Shown here piece after piece: positions 50,721 through 60,796 of a stretch of 64,000 nt of DNA. The stretch spans positions 20,642 through 84,641 of the forward strand of contig NZ_JXLB01000013.1 in the NCBI RefSeq assembly GCF_001886195.1. Reading direction: 5' to 3'. This DNA is from Enterococcus ratti. GTDB lineage: Bacteria > Bacillota > Bacilli > Lactobacillales > Enterococcaceae. The position numbers and the translations under genes were made by a program. The notes beneath the pieces are model-generated. The model made no database searches. It saw only the letters and a program-made list of their open reading frames with translations, and was not told where the DNA came from. Numbering within the stretch: the stretch's first letter is position 1; each line of letters opens with the position of its first letter.

Positions 50721-51402
50721 CGGCATTCCCCTCATTTTCCTTTTTTCTATTTAAAATCGTTCGATAATAAGCATCATCACCTTTTCCTCTGCCATGAGAA
50801 AACAAGCGTTGAGCTTCTTGAATTTCTTCTCGGATATTAGACATTTCTTCATCTAATTGATATGCCGCTTCTGCTGCACGCTGCAACCTCTCACTCATTT
50901 CTTCCGGAAATACTCCTTGATACTTATAATTCAATGAATGTTCAATTGTTGCCCAAAAATTCATTGCTAATGTTCGAATTTGAATTTCTGCTAAAATTTT
51001 CTTTTCACCACTAATTAGTTGAACAGGATATTCAATTACTAAATGATAGGAACGGTAGCCGCTTGCTTTTTTGTTTGTAATGTAGTCTCGCTCTTGTATG
51101 ACTTTCATATCTTTTCTTTTGCGGATAATGTCCACCACTTGATGAATATCTTCTACAAACTGACACATGATTCTCAATCCAGCAATATCAGACATTTCTT
51201 CTTCTAAACGCCCCATTGGGATATGACGCAGCTGTGACTTTGTAATAATACTTTCTACTGGTTTTACTCGTCCCGTAACAAATTCAATTGGAACATGGCG
51301 ATTTTGTTCTCTAAATTGCTTGCGTATCCCACGTAATTTCACTTTTAATTCTGACACAGTTTGTTCGTACGGTGCTAAAAATTCTTCCCAATTTCGTTCC
51401 AT
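50698..51402 (-). CDS. relQ: Small alarmone synthetase RelQ (GTP pyrophosphokinase)
   Basis: 234 residues, consisting of the (p)ppGpp synthetase domain only (no HD hydrolase, TGS or ACT). Motifs: PIEFVTGRVKPVESIITKSQ, MSDIAGLRIMCQFVEDIHQV (G/D loop), NKKASGYRSYHLVIEYPVQL, and EIQIRTLAMNFWATIEHSLN. It makes (p)ppGpp and pGpp during wall or other stress and forms tetramers in related species. The C-terminal serine-, asparagine-rich tail is coded within the nadK overlap. Confidence 0.96.
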   Translation of the reverse strand: MERNWEEFLAPYEQTVSELKVKLRGIRKQFREQNRHVPIEFVTGRVKPVESIITKSQLRHIPMGRLEEEMSDIAGLRIMCQFVEDIHQVVDIIRKRKDMKVIQERDYITNKKASGYRSYHLVIEYPVQLISGEKKILAEIQIRTLAMNFWATIEHSLNYKYQGVFPEEMSERLQRAAEAAYQLDEEMSNIREEIQEAQRLFSHGRGKGDDAYYRTILNRKKENEGNADESSNRS

Positions 51403-51534
51403 AGCTGCTCCCTCTACTTTGTTAACATTCTTTTTTATTTTACCATATAAATAAAGTTTTTTCGTGCCTCTTAGCTTTTTGTATTGACCAAAGCAAAAAT
51501 TTTAGGCAGAATAAATAAAAGGGGGGGAGTACAT

Positions 51535-52110
51535 ATGTCTGAAATATTAGAAATTGAATATAAATCAATATTGACTCAAAAAGAATATATACACTTAATT
51601 CAGTATTATCACTTAAAAACTGATGACTTTACGGTTCAAACAAACAATTATTTTGACACCTTAGATGCACAACTAGCAAAAAAAAACTGTGGGCTGCGCA
51701 TCCGATTGTTTGATACATACGCAGAGTATACTTTAAAAACGCCCACGAATGAAGGCAAACTCGAAACGACAGAAACTTTAAAAAAAGAAGAAGCTCTTTC
51801 TTTAATGAAACAGCAACAGTTGCCTCGCAACGGCGCTGTCTTTCAAAAACTGTTGAAACTGTCGATTAAAATTGATGACTTAAACAAAATAGGAGAAATC
51901 ACAACAAAACGTGCAGAAGTTCACATTGATGAAGGCATTTTGGCGATTGATGAAAGTTTTGGAGAACATCTACATGATTTTGAATTGGAATTAGAAGTAA
52001 CTGATCCATTCTTTGGTAAATCAGCATTCTTAACACTTTTAAAAGGGTTTTCTTTTCCTTATCGACCCGCTAAAAATAAAATTCAACGAATGCTAGAGGC
52101 AAAAAATTAA
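51535..52110 (+). CDS. CYTH-domain protein (YjbK-like)
   Basis: ATG at 51535 after GGGGGGGAG. 191 residues. The CYTH tunnel signature EILEIEYKSI (E-x-E-x-K) lies at the N-terminus. Alternating charged strands follow: NNYFDTLDAQLAKKNCGLRI then RLFDTYAEYTLKTP, EITTKRAEVHIDEGILAIDE and FELELEVTD. CYTH enzymes act on tri- or polyphosphate-containing substrates with divalent metal. It is divergent from relQ, a common pairing in this group. The function is inferred. Confidence 0.9.
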   Translation: MSEILEIEYKSILTQKEYIHLIQYYHLKTDDFTVQTNNYFDTLDAQLAKKNCGLRIRLFDTYAEYTLKTPTNEGKLETTETLKKEEALSLMKQQQLPRNGAVFQKLLKLSIKIDDLNKIGEITTKRAEVHIDEGILAIDESFGEHLHDFELELEVTDPFFGKSAFLTLLKGFSFPYRPAKNKIQRMLEAKN

Positions 52111-52227
52111 AGTTCTATCATTTTCACAAGACGCTTGAGTTCATTTTTTGTCATTTTTCTGTTAAGTTATACGTTGTGAATAAAAGAATTCACGAGTTGT
52201 ATAGAATCTATTTTGGGGGAGATTCAT

Positions 52228-52899
52228 ATGATCGAAATTTATCTATTTGTTAATCCATTGGGGAAAAACTGTTTCAAATTAGAACAACAGTTATTACAAT
52301 TTATTGAAGAAGAATATGGAAAGCGATCAAAAGAAAAGATGCAGTTTCGTTTCCTTCCTTTAGTTAATTTGCGGACAATTGGGGATGTCATGCAACACAA
52401 CAGAATTTCTCAAAAAAATCTAGCTGCACGTAATCATTTATTTTCAACCACTTATTCTGCTGCACTAGACTGCAAAGCCGCACAGTTTCAAGGTAAGAAA
52501 AAAGGCCGTCAGTTCTTGTTTAAGCTCCAAGAAGCTGTAGGCTGCCACAAAATTCCTTATTCTTCAGAACTCGCTGAAACTCTTTTTGCACAAGTCGGAG
52601 GCGATATTGCAATGTTCAAAGAAGATCGCCAATCTGAATTTGTCAAAGAAGTATTTTTCTCTGATCAAAAAATTGCTCGGGAGATGGGCATTACTAAGCA
52701 CCCTTCTGCCGTAGTTTACAATTATTCCTGTGAATATGATTTCGGAGTCTTAGTTGAAGGCACCCACACTATACGAAAAATAAAAGAACTTTGTAAAGCT
52801 AAAAATGATTCTTATCAAATTTTTGATGACAGTCATTTACATACAAATGCTTCTCAATTCCAATCAGGAAACAACTATTTATATCTACTTTCTAATTAA
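52228..52899 (+). CDS. spxH: ClpXP adaptor SpxH (YjbH), DsbA-like
   Basis: ATG at 52228 with GGGGGAG eight bases upstream. 223 residues with the YjbH start IEIYLFVNPLGKNCFKLEQQ: a thioredoxin-like fold in which the usual CxxC reads P-L-G-K-N-C. Central helices and the GITKHPSAVVYN cis-proline region follow. SpxH presents the redox regulator Spx to ClpXP for degradation. It follows the CYTH gene and ends in a very strong terminator. Confidence 0.9.
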   Translation: MIEIYLFVNPLGKNCFKLEQQLLQFIEEEYGKRSKEKMQFRFLPLVNLRTIGDVMQHNRISQKNLAARNHLFSTTYSAALDCKAAQFQGKKKGRQFLFKLQEAVGCHKIPYSSELAETLFAQVGGDIAMFKEDRQSEFVKEVFFSDQKIAREMGITKHPSAVVYNYSCEYDFGVLVEGTHTIRKIKELCKAKNDSYQIFDDSHLHTNASQFQSGNNYLYLLSN

Positions 52900-52916
52900 A
52901 AAATAGGGTTTATATT

Positions 52917-52960
52917 AAAAATAGACAATCGTAGAAAAATTTCTACGATTGTCTATTTTT
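52917..52960. terminator. Strong terminator after spxH
   Basis: A perfect 21-bp stem (52917-52937 with 52940-52960) with a two-base spacer and T-runs at both ends. It acts in both directions. Confidence 0.92.
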
Positions 52961-53299
52961 ATTTGATTGAGTTAAAGCATTATTTATAGGAAACGTACTT
53001 ATCCATTATTTGCCAAAATAGACAGAATAAATAACTCAACACAAGCAAAAAGAAAAACACGCTATAATTAATGAACAAAACAACTACTGTTCAAGATATC
53101 AACAGATACTAAAAGTCTGAAAACGTTCAATCCAAGCAACTCTTCACTTTTTATCAAAAAAGATAGCCTCTCGTTCATAGAATTTTCAAGAACAAATGAA
53201 CATTTTTTTCTTGTTTAATCAATTATCCACCCTTCATCACAATGAATTATTTTTTCCTAAACATAAGCTAAATTTTTCTTTTAATGGGTTACTAAATTA
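52961..53299. other. Intergenic region downstream of the aro operon
   Basis: About 340 bp without a supported gene. In related enterococci pheA would follow aroK here; I could not find recognisable prephenate dehydratase sequence in any frame. Confidence 0.45.
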
Positions 53300-53812
53300 T
53301 TAAACTCCTTGATTTTCCAGCTGTTCTATAATCTCTTCGGTAATTTCTTCTGGTGATTTTTTTGAAGTATCTATCGTAATTTTTGCTAGTCTCTCATACC
53401 ATTTTCTTCGTTCTAACAACAATTTTTTTAATTCCAAATCACTGTTTTTTAAAGCTAAAGGGCGGATAGTTTCTTGATCTTGTCGGATTCGTTCAATTAG
53501 AATTTCTGCTTTGCCTTTTAAATAGACGACTTGATGATCTTTTAATAGCTTCTGATTTTCTTTCGATAATATAGTCCCTCCACCTGTAGCAATTATCCCC
53601 TCTTTTTTCAAAAATTCCTTTAGAAGATTTGTTTCCTGTAAGCGAAAAGCAGCTTCACCAGCAGTAGAAAAATATTGAGCAATCGAGCACCCTAAACGAT
53701 TAATCAACTGCTCATCCATATCAAGGACATTTTTTCCCAGTTGCTGTGCCAATTTTTTGCTAATTGTTGTTTTGCCAGCACCCATAAACCCAATCAAAAT
53801 GATTGGTTTCAT
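53300..53812 (-). CDS. aroK: Shikimate kinase
   Basis: 170 residues. The P-loop GFMGAGKTTISKKLAQQLG lies at residues 7-25, shikimate-binding LDMDEQLINRLGCSIAQYFS at about 30-49, and the second glycine motif GIIATGGGTILS at about 74-85. It phosphorylates shikimate at the 3-hydroxyl with ATP. Last gene of the aro operon, overlapping aroA by four bases. Confidence 0.96.
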   Translation of the reverse strand: MKPIILIGFMGAGKTTISKKLAQQLGKNVLDMDEQLINRLGCSIAQYFSTAGEAAFRLQETNLLKEFLKKEGIIATGGGTILSKENQKLLKDHQVVYLKGKAEILIERIRQDQETIRPLALKNSDLELKKLLLERRKWYERLAKITIDTSKKSPEEITEEIIEQLENQGV

Positions 53813-55104
53813 TTAGACCCCTCCTTGATTAGTTTCGATAAATCAGTAAAAAAAGACGGATAAGAGATATTTATTACGTCCGGATTGATCAATTCTACTG
53901 GTTCATCTGTCAATAAAGCGGCTATTTGGAGCATCATGCCAATTCGATGATCCCCATGGCTATTCACTTTAGCTCCATGTAAAAGAGTTGGTCCTTGAAT
54001 AATCCAGCCATCTTCTGTCGCTTCAATCGTCGCACCCATTTTAGTTAATTCTTCTGCAACCGCAACAATCCGATTGGTTTCTTTAACTTTTAATTCTTTT
54101 GCATCGCGAATTATTGTAGTACCTGTTGCTTGAGTAGCTGCTAATGCAAGAATTGGTAATTCATCGATTATACGTGGGATAATTGCTCCTGAAACTTCAC
54201 AAGCGTTCAATGAAGCAGATCGGACAATTAAATCCGCGGCTTGGTTTTTCTCATTAATTCGTTGTTTTTCAATCACCGCACCCATTTGTAGCAGTACATC
54301 AATAATTCCTGTACGTGTGGGATTAATTCCCACTTGTTTTAATAATATTTCACTATTAGGTAAAATACTTGCAGCCACTAAGTAAAATGCAGCAGATGAA
54401 ATATCCCCGGGAATAGTTATTTCTTGACCAATTAAATTTTGCGGTCCATCTATTAAAATTTTTTTACCTTCCACTTTAATCTTTCCACCAAATTGTTTAA
54501 TCATTTCTTCAGTATGGTTCCTTGATTTTTCTTTTTCAATAAGGATGGTTTCCCCATGAGCCTGCAAAGCAGCAAAAAGAAGGGCCGATTTTACTTGTGC
54601 ACTAGCAATCGGCATGGAATACTCGATACCCTGCAAATCTTTTCCAGTCACTCGAATAGGAGGAAAATCTGACCGTTCAATTCCTTGTAATTCTGCTCCC
54701 ATCTCACGTAACGGATAGATGACGCGCTCCATGGGTCGAAGATTTAACGAACGATCACCGGCAATTTCACAAGTAAAGGGTCTACCTGCTAAAATTCCTA
54801 ACACTAAACGTATGGTCGTACCAGAATTTCCTGCATCTAATCGCTTATTCGGAGCAGTTAACGCTTCAAAACCTTTTCCTTTAATTATAATCCGCTCGTT
54901 TTCTTCTGTAATATTTACCCCTAATTGTTGAAATACTGCAATTGTACGTAAACAATCTTCAGCTTTTAAGAAATGATTAACAATCGTTGTTCCCTGACTG
55001 ATGGCGCCAAACATGATACTACGATGAGAAATTGATTTATCCGCAGAAAGTACAACTTCTCCATTAACCCCGTTTTGAGTTGTTAATAATTTCATTGTTT
55101 TCAT
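53809..55104 (-). CDS. aroA: EPSP synthase (3-phosphoshikimate 1-carboxyvinyltransferase)
   Basis: The ATG at 55104 follows GGAGG; an ATG four codons earlier is possible. The 431-residue protein shows VVLSADKSISHRSIMFGAIS, LDAGNSGTTIRLVLGILAGR and GDRSLNLRPMERVIYPLREM, and a C-terminal NSHGDHRIGMMLQIAALL. It joins PEP to shikimate-3-phosphate. The sequence resembles the class II (Gram-positive) form. It follows aroC directly, with no tyrA between them. Confidence 0.97.
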   Translation of the reverse strand: MKTMKLLTTQNGVNGEVVLSADKSISHRSIMFGAISQGTTIVNHFLKAEDCLRTIAVFQQLGVNITEENERIIIKGKGFEALTAPNKRLDAGNSGTTIRLVLGILAGRPFTCEIAGDRSLNLRPMERVIYPLREMGAELQGIERSDFPPIRVTGKDLQGIEYSMPIASAQVKSALLFAALQAHGETILIEKEKSRNHTEEMIKQFGGKIKVEGKKILIDGPQNLIGQEITIPGDISSAAFYLVAASILPNSEILLKQVGINPTRTGIIDVLLQMGAVIEKQRINEKNQAADLIVRSASLNACEVSGAIIPRIIDELPILALAATQATGTTIIRDAKELKVKETNRIVAVAEELTKMGATIEATEDGWIIQGPTLLHGAKVNSHGDHRIGMMLQIAALLTDEPVELINPDVINISYPSFFTDLSKLIKEGSK

Positions 55105-55116
55105 AACAGCCTCCAT

Positions 55117-56280
55117 TTAAAATGATCGGATCATTTTACGATGATTTTCTACTGCTTTTTTTAATTCCTGCATATTATCTGCTGGAAAATAATCAAGAAG
55201 CTCCATAGCAATGGTTGTTGCAATCACATGTTCCGCAACGACTGATGCAGCGGGAACAGCCGTAATATCCGAACGCTCTACACTGGCTTTATAAGGTTCT
55301 TTAGTATCAATGTTCACACTCATTAACGGTTTATATAAAGTAGGAATGGGTTTCATTACTCCTCGAATAATGAGGGGCTCTCCATTGGTCATTCCACCTT
55401 CAAATCCACCTAAATGATTGCTTTTTCTTTGGTAGCCTTTTTTATTCCAAATAATCTCATCCATTACTTCTGAGCCTAGCAAAGAAGCTGCTTCAAAACC
55501 AATACCAAATTCCACACCTTTAAACGCGTTGATACTTAGCATAGCTTGAGCTAATTTGCCATCTAACTTTTTATCCCATTGAACATAACTTCCTAACCCC
55601 GCTGGAACATTTTCAACTCGTACCTCTACAATACCGCCCAGCGTATCTCCTACTTTTTTCGTTGTATCTATTAACGTTTTCACTTGATCCTCCACCGTTA
55701 AATCAACCATATTCACTGCGGAAATAGCCGTTTTTTCCTTAATTGCCGCAACTGACAGTTTTGGTGGAATCTTTGCCTTAATTCCCCCAAGAACAGCCAC
55801 ATGCCCTGCCACTTCTATCGCTAACGAACTTAGCAGTTGCTTAGCCAACGCTCCAATAGCTACACGCATTGTAGTTTCTCTTGCAGAAGAACGCTCTAAT
55901 ACATTTCTAAGATCTCGATGCTGGTACTTCATTCCTCCTACTAAATCGGCATGTCCGGGTCTTGGTTTTGCAACACGGCGTAAGCTTGCTTCTTTTTCAG
56001 AAACTGGTGAAATAGACATCACCGTCTGCCAGTTTTTCCAATCTTTGTTTTTCACAGTCATTGTGATAGGAGAACCTAACGTTTTTCCATGCCTTACGCC
56101 TGATGTAATTTCCACCTGATCTTGTTCAATTTTCATACGACCACCACGACCATAACCGCCTTGCCGTCTAGCCAATTCCTGATTGATTTTTTCAATAGAT
56201 AACATTAATCCAGCAGGAACTCCTTCAATAATTGCCGTCAATTGGGAGCCATGTGATTCTCCAGCAGTTAAATAACGCAT
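55117..56280 (-). CDS. aroC: Chorismate synthase
   Basis: 387 residues. Begins [20 protein letters not shown]. Contains [70 protein letters not shown] and [20 protein letters not shown], all FMN/EPSP-site signatures. It forms chorismate from EPSP. Its start codon directly follows the aroB stop, indicating coupled translation. Confidence 0.98.
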   Translation of the reverse strand: MRYLTAGESHGSQLTAIIEGVPAGLMLSIEKINQELARRQGGYGRGGRMKIEQDQVEITSGVRHGKTLGSPITMTVKNKDWKNWQTVMSISPVSEKEASLRRVAKPRPGHADLVGGMKYQHRDLRNVLERSSARETTMRVAIGALAKQLLSSLAIEVAGHVAVLGGIKAKIPPKLSVAAIKEKTAISAVNMVDLTVEDQVKTLIDTTKKVGDTLGGIVEVRVENVPAGLGSYVQWDKKLDGKLAQAMLSINAFKGVEFGIGFEAASLLGSEVMDEIIWNKKGYQRKSNHLGGFEGGMTNGEPLIIRGVMKPIPTLYKPLMSVNIDTKEPYKASVERSDITAVPAASVVAEHVIATTIAMELLDYFPADNMQELKKAVENHRKMIRSF

Positions 56281-57345
56281 TTACTCACCTTTTTCTAAAT
56301 AATCTTTAATCATTTCAATTGGTATCGACTGAATCTTTGCCCGACCAATTTTTTCCAACAAAATAATTTTCAAATATTTCCCCCGATTTTTCTTATCATG
56401 AGTAATCGCTTGAAATAATGCCTGTTCATCCCACGGTTCATAGAAAATAGGTAAATGATACTTCTGATTCATAGCACAAAGTTTGGCAGTCGTTCCTTTA
56501 GGCATCTCATTTCTTTTTTCAGCCTTTCGACTAATTTGCACCATGCCGATAGCCACTGCCTCTCCATGACTGATTTGCCCATATCCTGCTATCTGTTCAA
56601 TTGCGTGACCTATCGTGTGACCAAAATTTAAACACAAACGGCTTCCTCGATCAAACACATCTTCTTCCACTACTACTTTCTTCACCCGTAATGCTTTTTC
56701 AATCACTGTTTCACTATGAGATAATAAATCCGCTACATCATTAAATTTCATTAAATCATCCCACAAACTTTCATCTTTAATTGCCCCACATTTAATGACT
56801 TCTGCAATACCTTCTTGAATCCTTTTTTCAGGTAAAGTGTTCAGTGTTTCTGGATCAATCAACACCCCATCCGGCTGTGCAAATGTTCCAATCATATTTT
56901 TGGCAGCTGGTGCATTGACAGCCGTTTTCCCACCAATACTCGAATCAACTTGTGCTAATAAAGAAGTGGGAATTTGCACAAAAGCAATGCCACGCATATA
57001 AGTAGATGCCACAAACCCAGCTAAATCACCTACTACGCCTCCCCCCAAAGCAATTACACCGTCACTTCTCGTAAATTGCTCTTTTGCTAGAAAATCATAT
57101 AACTTAGCAGCCATTTCAAGCGATTTACTTTTCTCATTCGCTGGAACAACATATTTTACAACATCATAATAATTTTCTAATTGTTTTTGAATCTGTAGTC
57201 CATAAAGTGGAAAAACATTTTCGTCACTAATAAGCACAATTTTCTTTTCTTTCCACAATCCTTGAATCCATTCAGCCACTTTCTTTAAAGCATGCCGTTG
57301 AATAATAATTTCATAGCTTTTTTCTGATAGAACAACTTCTAACAT
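56281..57345 (-). CDS. aroB: 3-dehydroquinate synthase
   Basis: 354 residues. NAD-site GVIALGGGVVGDLAGFVAST (about 95-114), QIPTSLLAQVDSSIGGKTAV, metal ligands including EVIKCGAIKD and CLNFGHTIGHAIEQIAGYG, and HGEAVAIGMVQISRKAE. It cyclises DAHP to 3-dehydroquinate. Second gene of the operon, 15 bases from the DAHP synthase gene. Confidence 0.97.
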   Translation of the reverse strand: MLEVVLSEKSYEIIIQRHALKKVAEWIQGLWKEKKIVLISDENVFPLYGLQIQKQLENYYDVVKYVVPANEKSKSLEMAAKLYDFLAKEQFTRSDGVIALGGGVVGDLAGFVASTYMRGIAFVQIPTSLLAQVDSSIGGKTAVNAPAAKNMIGTFAQPDGVLIDPETLNTLPEKRIQEGIAEVIKCGAIKDESLWDDLMKFNDVADLLSHSETVIEKALRVKKVVVEEDVFDRGSRLCLNFGHTIGHAIEQIAGYGQISHGEAVAIGMVQISRKAEKRNEMPKGTTAKLCAMNQKYHLPIFYEPWDEQALFQAITHDKKNRGKYLKIILLEKIGRAKIQSIPIEMIKDYLEKGE

Positions 57346-57360
57346 AAACGTTCCTCTTTT

Positions 57361-58380
57361 CTATAAAGCGTTGATCTTCTTCATCGCTTCAACTAAAAAA
57401 TCTACTTCTTTCATCATCTTTAAATAGCTCTCCTCATTTAAAGATTGCTGCCCATCTGACCAAGCATGAACAGGATCAGGATGAATTTCTACAATCATGC
57501 CATCAGCTCCACTAGCAACTCCTGCACGTGCCATCGGACGAACTAAATCCCACATCCCAGTTCCATGACTTGGATCCACGATGATTGGGAAATGACTTAA
57601 TTTTTTAATCAACGGCACTGCGCTTAAGTCAAAGGTATTTCTAGTAGCCGTTTCATAAGTACGGATTCCTCGTTCAATAAAAATAATCCGGAAATTATTT
57701 TGAACAGCAATGTATTCAGCTGCATTCAACCATTCTTCAATTGTACCGGAAATCCCACGCTTTAAGCCAATTGGTTTATCTGTTTTTCCAACAGCCTCTA
57801 ATAAACGATAATTTTGCATGTTGCGTGCACCAATTTGAAGAATATCAGCATATTGACAAACAACATCAATATGAGCTTCATCCATCACTTCAGTAATGAC
57901 TTTCAACCCATAGCAATCTGCCGCTTTACGTATCATCTCTAGACCTTTTTCTCCTAACCCTTGAAAAGCATAAGGAGATGTTCTTGGCTTATACACACCA
58001 CCACGTAAAATTTTCGCACCACCTGCTTTAGCCATTCGTGCAGTTTCCATAATTTGCTCTTCTCCTTCGACTGAACAAGGACCAGCCATCGTGACAAATC
58101 CGCCATCCCCAATTTTAATTCCTTCTACATCAACAACCGTATTTTGTGGATGAAATTCACGGGAGGTCAATTTATAAGAATTAGTTATCGGAAGTACCTG
58201 TTCCACAATGTCATATTCTGCAAATGAAACCGATCGAATTACTTTAAAATCTCCTAAAAGTCCTATTACAAAGCGGTCATTTCTATAACTGATTTGCACA
58301 TCTAACCCTTTTTCTTTGATACGTGTAATTATAGGTAATAATTCACTTTTTTGGATCCCTTGTTTCATCATTAAAATCAT
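57361..58380 (-). CDS. aroF: DAHP synthase, type I beta (with N-terminal regulatory domain)
   Basis: 339 residues. A ferredoxin-like regulatory domain (about 1-70) is followed by the KDO8P/DAHP barrel: GDGGFVTMAGPCSVEGEEQI, AGGAKILRGGVYKPRTSPYA, FQGLGEKGLEMIRKAADCYG, VDPSHGTGMWD and IVEIHPDPVHAWSDGQQSL. It condenses PEP with erythrose-4-phosphate, the first shikimate step, and is probably feedback-controlled by tyrosine or phenylalanine through the N-terminal domain. First gene of this aro operon; aroE, often first in enterococci, is not present upstream. Confidence 0.96.
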   Translation of the reverse strand: MILMMKQGIQKSELLPIITRIKEKGLDVQISYRNDRFVIGLLGDFKVIRSVSFAEYDIVEQVLPITNSYKLTSREFHPQNTVVDVEGIKIGDGGFVTMAGPCSVEGEEQIMETARMAKAGGAKILRGGVYKPRTSPYAFQGLGEKGLEMIRKAADCYGLKVITEVMDEAHIDVVCQYADILQIGARNMQNYRLLEAVGKTDKPIGLKRGISGTIEEWLNAAEYIAVQNNFRIIFIERGIRTYETATRNTFDLSAVPLIKKLSHFPIIVDPSHGTGMWDLVRPMARAGVASGADGMIVEIHPDPVHAWSDGQQSLNEESYLKMMKEVDFLVEAMKKINAL

Positions 58381-58499
58381 AGAATAACTTCCTTTATTTT
58401 TTATTTTTACCTTTATTCATTTACTTTTTTACACAGTTTGTACAAAAACTCAATAAATGAACATGTCAGCTTTTTTTAAATCAGTTACGTTTAGCTCTC

Positions 58500-58680
58500 C
58501 CGTTATATATAAAAAAAGCCACCATAAAAAATCTACAGTAGCTTTAAATAAACAAAAAAGCCACTATAGATTCTCATCTATGCAGCAGTCCTCACAAACA
58601 TCTAGCCATCATAGATACAAAAATTCTACCCGTGACGTTTGCACCGATCATTTATAGACACAAACTTATCTAAAATAGCT
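58500..58680 (-). promoter_or_regulatory. aro operon leader with two tandem terminators
   Basis: On the minus strand, upstream of aroF, ATAGAT/ATCTAT (58581-58576 with 58571-58566) flanked by GC/GGC is followed by six T (58559-58554). A second stem, AAAGCTAC (58545-58538) with GTGGCTTT (58522-58515), is followed by more T. Both end in TGGCTTTTTT. Such tandem stops inside a leader suggest transcription attenuation. No T-box consensus, leader peptide or known riboswitch core was recognised. Confidence 0.5.
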
Positions 58681-59286
58681 TAAATAATCAGTATTCAGTT
58701 GTGAATGTTATGTCATTTTTGAATAATCATTCCAAACGGATACAAGAACGTACCTAGTATAAAGTTGTTTTTGAAAGAAGTCAATCATTTTCTATATTAA
58801 ACTTCAATTTGCCTTTTCATTCTTTTGAAGACTCACTAAAACTCATTTTTAGTTTTTACCAATTATTTTCAAACTAAACCGACCAATTGAAAAAGAAATA
58901 AGAAATAAGAAAAGAGTAAGAACAGAATACGGATATAATCACTAAGCATCAATAAGATAAAGTACCTTCTAAATATTGTTAAACGAACCCAAAACAAAGA
59001 AATATTTTCGACTTCTTGCTGTTGAAAAATCTTCAATTTCAAAAATAAGCCAAAATTGATAGAAAGAGCTCATCAATCATGGCTTATTTAAAAAAAATTA
59101 TTTCTATCATCTACACACTTTGAGGGAAAAGTTCAAATTGTTTTGCTTTGTCCTTTCAAAGGATACGAAACGAATTAGGAGTTTAAAAGTAAGTTTTTGA
59201 ACAAACGTTTTTTGTTCATTCACGTCGCTATACTCAATTTAAAGCTGTTATTATGGCTTCTTTATGTCAATTTGTATAAAATACGT
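58681..59286. other. 600-bp region upstream of the aro leader, no gene seen
   Basis: AT-rich, with stops in all frames. It contains no recognised shikimate dehydrogenase remnant. The aro promoter should lie at its left end but could not be identified with confidence. Confidence 0.4.
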
Positions 59287-60666
59287 TTATTCCACAAACG
59301 CTTCTTCTCCCAATACTTGTTGGGCAGCAAGATTAAGCAAACTCCATTGACGGTCAAATCCTGGCTGAAAGAAGAAGTCCGCTTCTGCCAAATCTTCAAT
59401 CGTCAGTTTTTGTTGAATCGCTAAAGCTAAAACATTCCCTTGAGCCGTTACATCATAAGTAGACAAAACTGCCCCTCCAAGGATCTGATGGGTCATCGGG
59501 TCAAAAAACAATTGAATTGAAACTTTTGTATTCCCATATTTTTCAGGAACATACTTAGGTCGCAAAGTATCTTCATAATATGCTGTGCGAACCGCTATTC
59601 CTGCTTTTTCTGCGGTAAAACTATTTAAGCCACTCGCAGCAAAATGGTAGTCAAAAACACTTAACGCCGAAGAACCAACTACACCACCAAACGGTTCACT
59701 TGGCACTTTTTCAAATAAATGTTTCACCACATAACGTGCTTCTCTTCTAGCCACTGTAGCTAATGCAATAGGCATTTTCGCACAAGCCGGTATCGAATAA
59801 ACCAAAGTAGCGTCTCCCACTGCATAAACATCTGGAAGATTTGTTTGCAAATACTCATTTGTGACAATCCAACCTCGGTCATCCAAATCCACTACACCTT
59901 TTAACCATTCCGTATTGGCTTTTACACCTGCTGCTTGAATCACTAAATCCGCACGAATTTCTTCATTAGCAATTTGAACAGCACTTACTTGACGCTCTCC
60001 AGTAAAAGCAGTAATTTTTGCGCCCGTTACAACTTTTATGCCCTTTTCTTTTAAATGTTTTTCTAAAATATCAGTCATTTCTTTATCTAAATATGTTCCC
60101 AATGGTCGATCGATCACATCTAACAATGTCACTTCTTTCCCAGCTTTTCGAAACGCTTCAGCCGCTTCAATTCCAATATAGCCCGCACCAATCACAGCTA
60201 CGTTTTTGATGTTTGAATCAGATATTTTGTCTTTAATTCTAGTCGCCCATTCATAACCGCGCATCAAATAAACATTTTCTAATTCGTTTCCCGGAACAGG
60301 CAAAGAATTAGGCTTAACTCCTGAACTCAAAATCAATTTATCGTATTCATAGTCTTTTGTACTATTGTCTAAAAGACTAGTAACCGTTACTGTTTTTTTG
60401 TCAGCATGAATCGCTTTTACTTCATGATTATTTAATATATGAACATTTGATTGGGGAAAATTTTCCGGTCTAAAATTTCGTACGTCATTCACATCTGTCA
60501 CTTGATCCTCTAAGTATAATTCCATCCCACAAGACATAAATGAAACATAATCTCCCGCTTCAAATAATGTGATCTCTACTTCTTCACCATATCTAGAAAG
60601 TAATTCTAAAATAGACTGGTGTCCGCCATGTGAAGCACCTACAATCACGACTTTCGTCTTATCCAT
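59287..60666 (-). CDS. FAD-dependent NADH oxidase / CoA-disulfide reductase family
   Basis: 459 residues. FAD site VVIVGASHGGHQSILELLSR at the N-terminus, the redox-active cysteine in YVSFMSCGMELYLED (about residue 47), the NADH site VAVIGAGYIGIEAAEAFRKA, DVYAVGDATLVY, and a C-terminal dimerisation domain. Members reduce O2 to water, or H2O2, or CoA disulfide. The single catalytic cysteine is conserved but the substrate cannot be chosen from sequence. AAGGAGG precedes two adjacent ATGs. Monocistronic. Confidence 0.9.
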   Translation of the reverse strand: MDKTKVVIVGASHGGHQSILELLSRYGEEVEITLFEAGDYVSFMSCGMELYLEDQVTDVNDVRNFRPENFPQSNVHILNNHEVKAIHADKKTVTVTSLLDNSTKDYEYDKLILSSGVKPNSLPVPGNELENVYLMRGYEWATRIKDKISDSNIKNVAVIGAGYIGIEAAEAFRKAGKEVTLLDVIDRPLGTYLDKEMTDILEKHLKEKGIKVVTGAKITAFTGERQVSAVQIANEEIRADLVIQAAGVKANTEWLKGVVDLDDRGWIVTNEYLQTNLPDVYAVGDATLVYSIPACAKMPIALATVARREARYVVKHLFEKVPSEPFGGVVGSSALSVFDYHFAASGLNSFTAEKAGIAVRTAYYEDTLRPKYVPEKYGNTKVSIQLFFDPMTHQILGGAVLSTYDVTAQGNVLALAIQQKLTIEDLAEADFFFQPGFDRQWSLLNLAAQQVLGEEAFVE

Positions 60667-60796
60667 CATTAAATCCCTCCTTGTTCAATTATTTAGAATG
60701 ACTCTAAACAATATAAACATAACACTTGATTTTTTATAAATCAATGAAAACGTCTTCTAAACGATAAAACAACACTGGCTTCTCGCAAACGAATTG

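Noticed and set aside
52961..53299. Residual pheA after aroK
   Set aside because: No prephenate dehydratase motif appears in any frame; listed only as empty intergenic DNA.
58500..58680. T-box riboswitch for the aro operon
   Set aside because: The conserved T-box antiterminator sequence (TGG-x-ACCGCG type) could not be found; only tandem terminators are seen.
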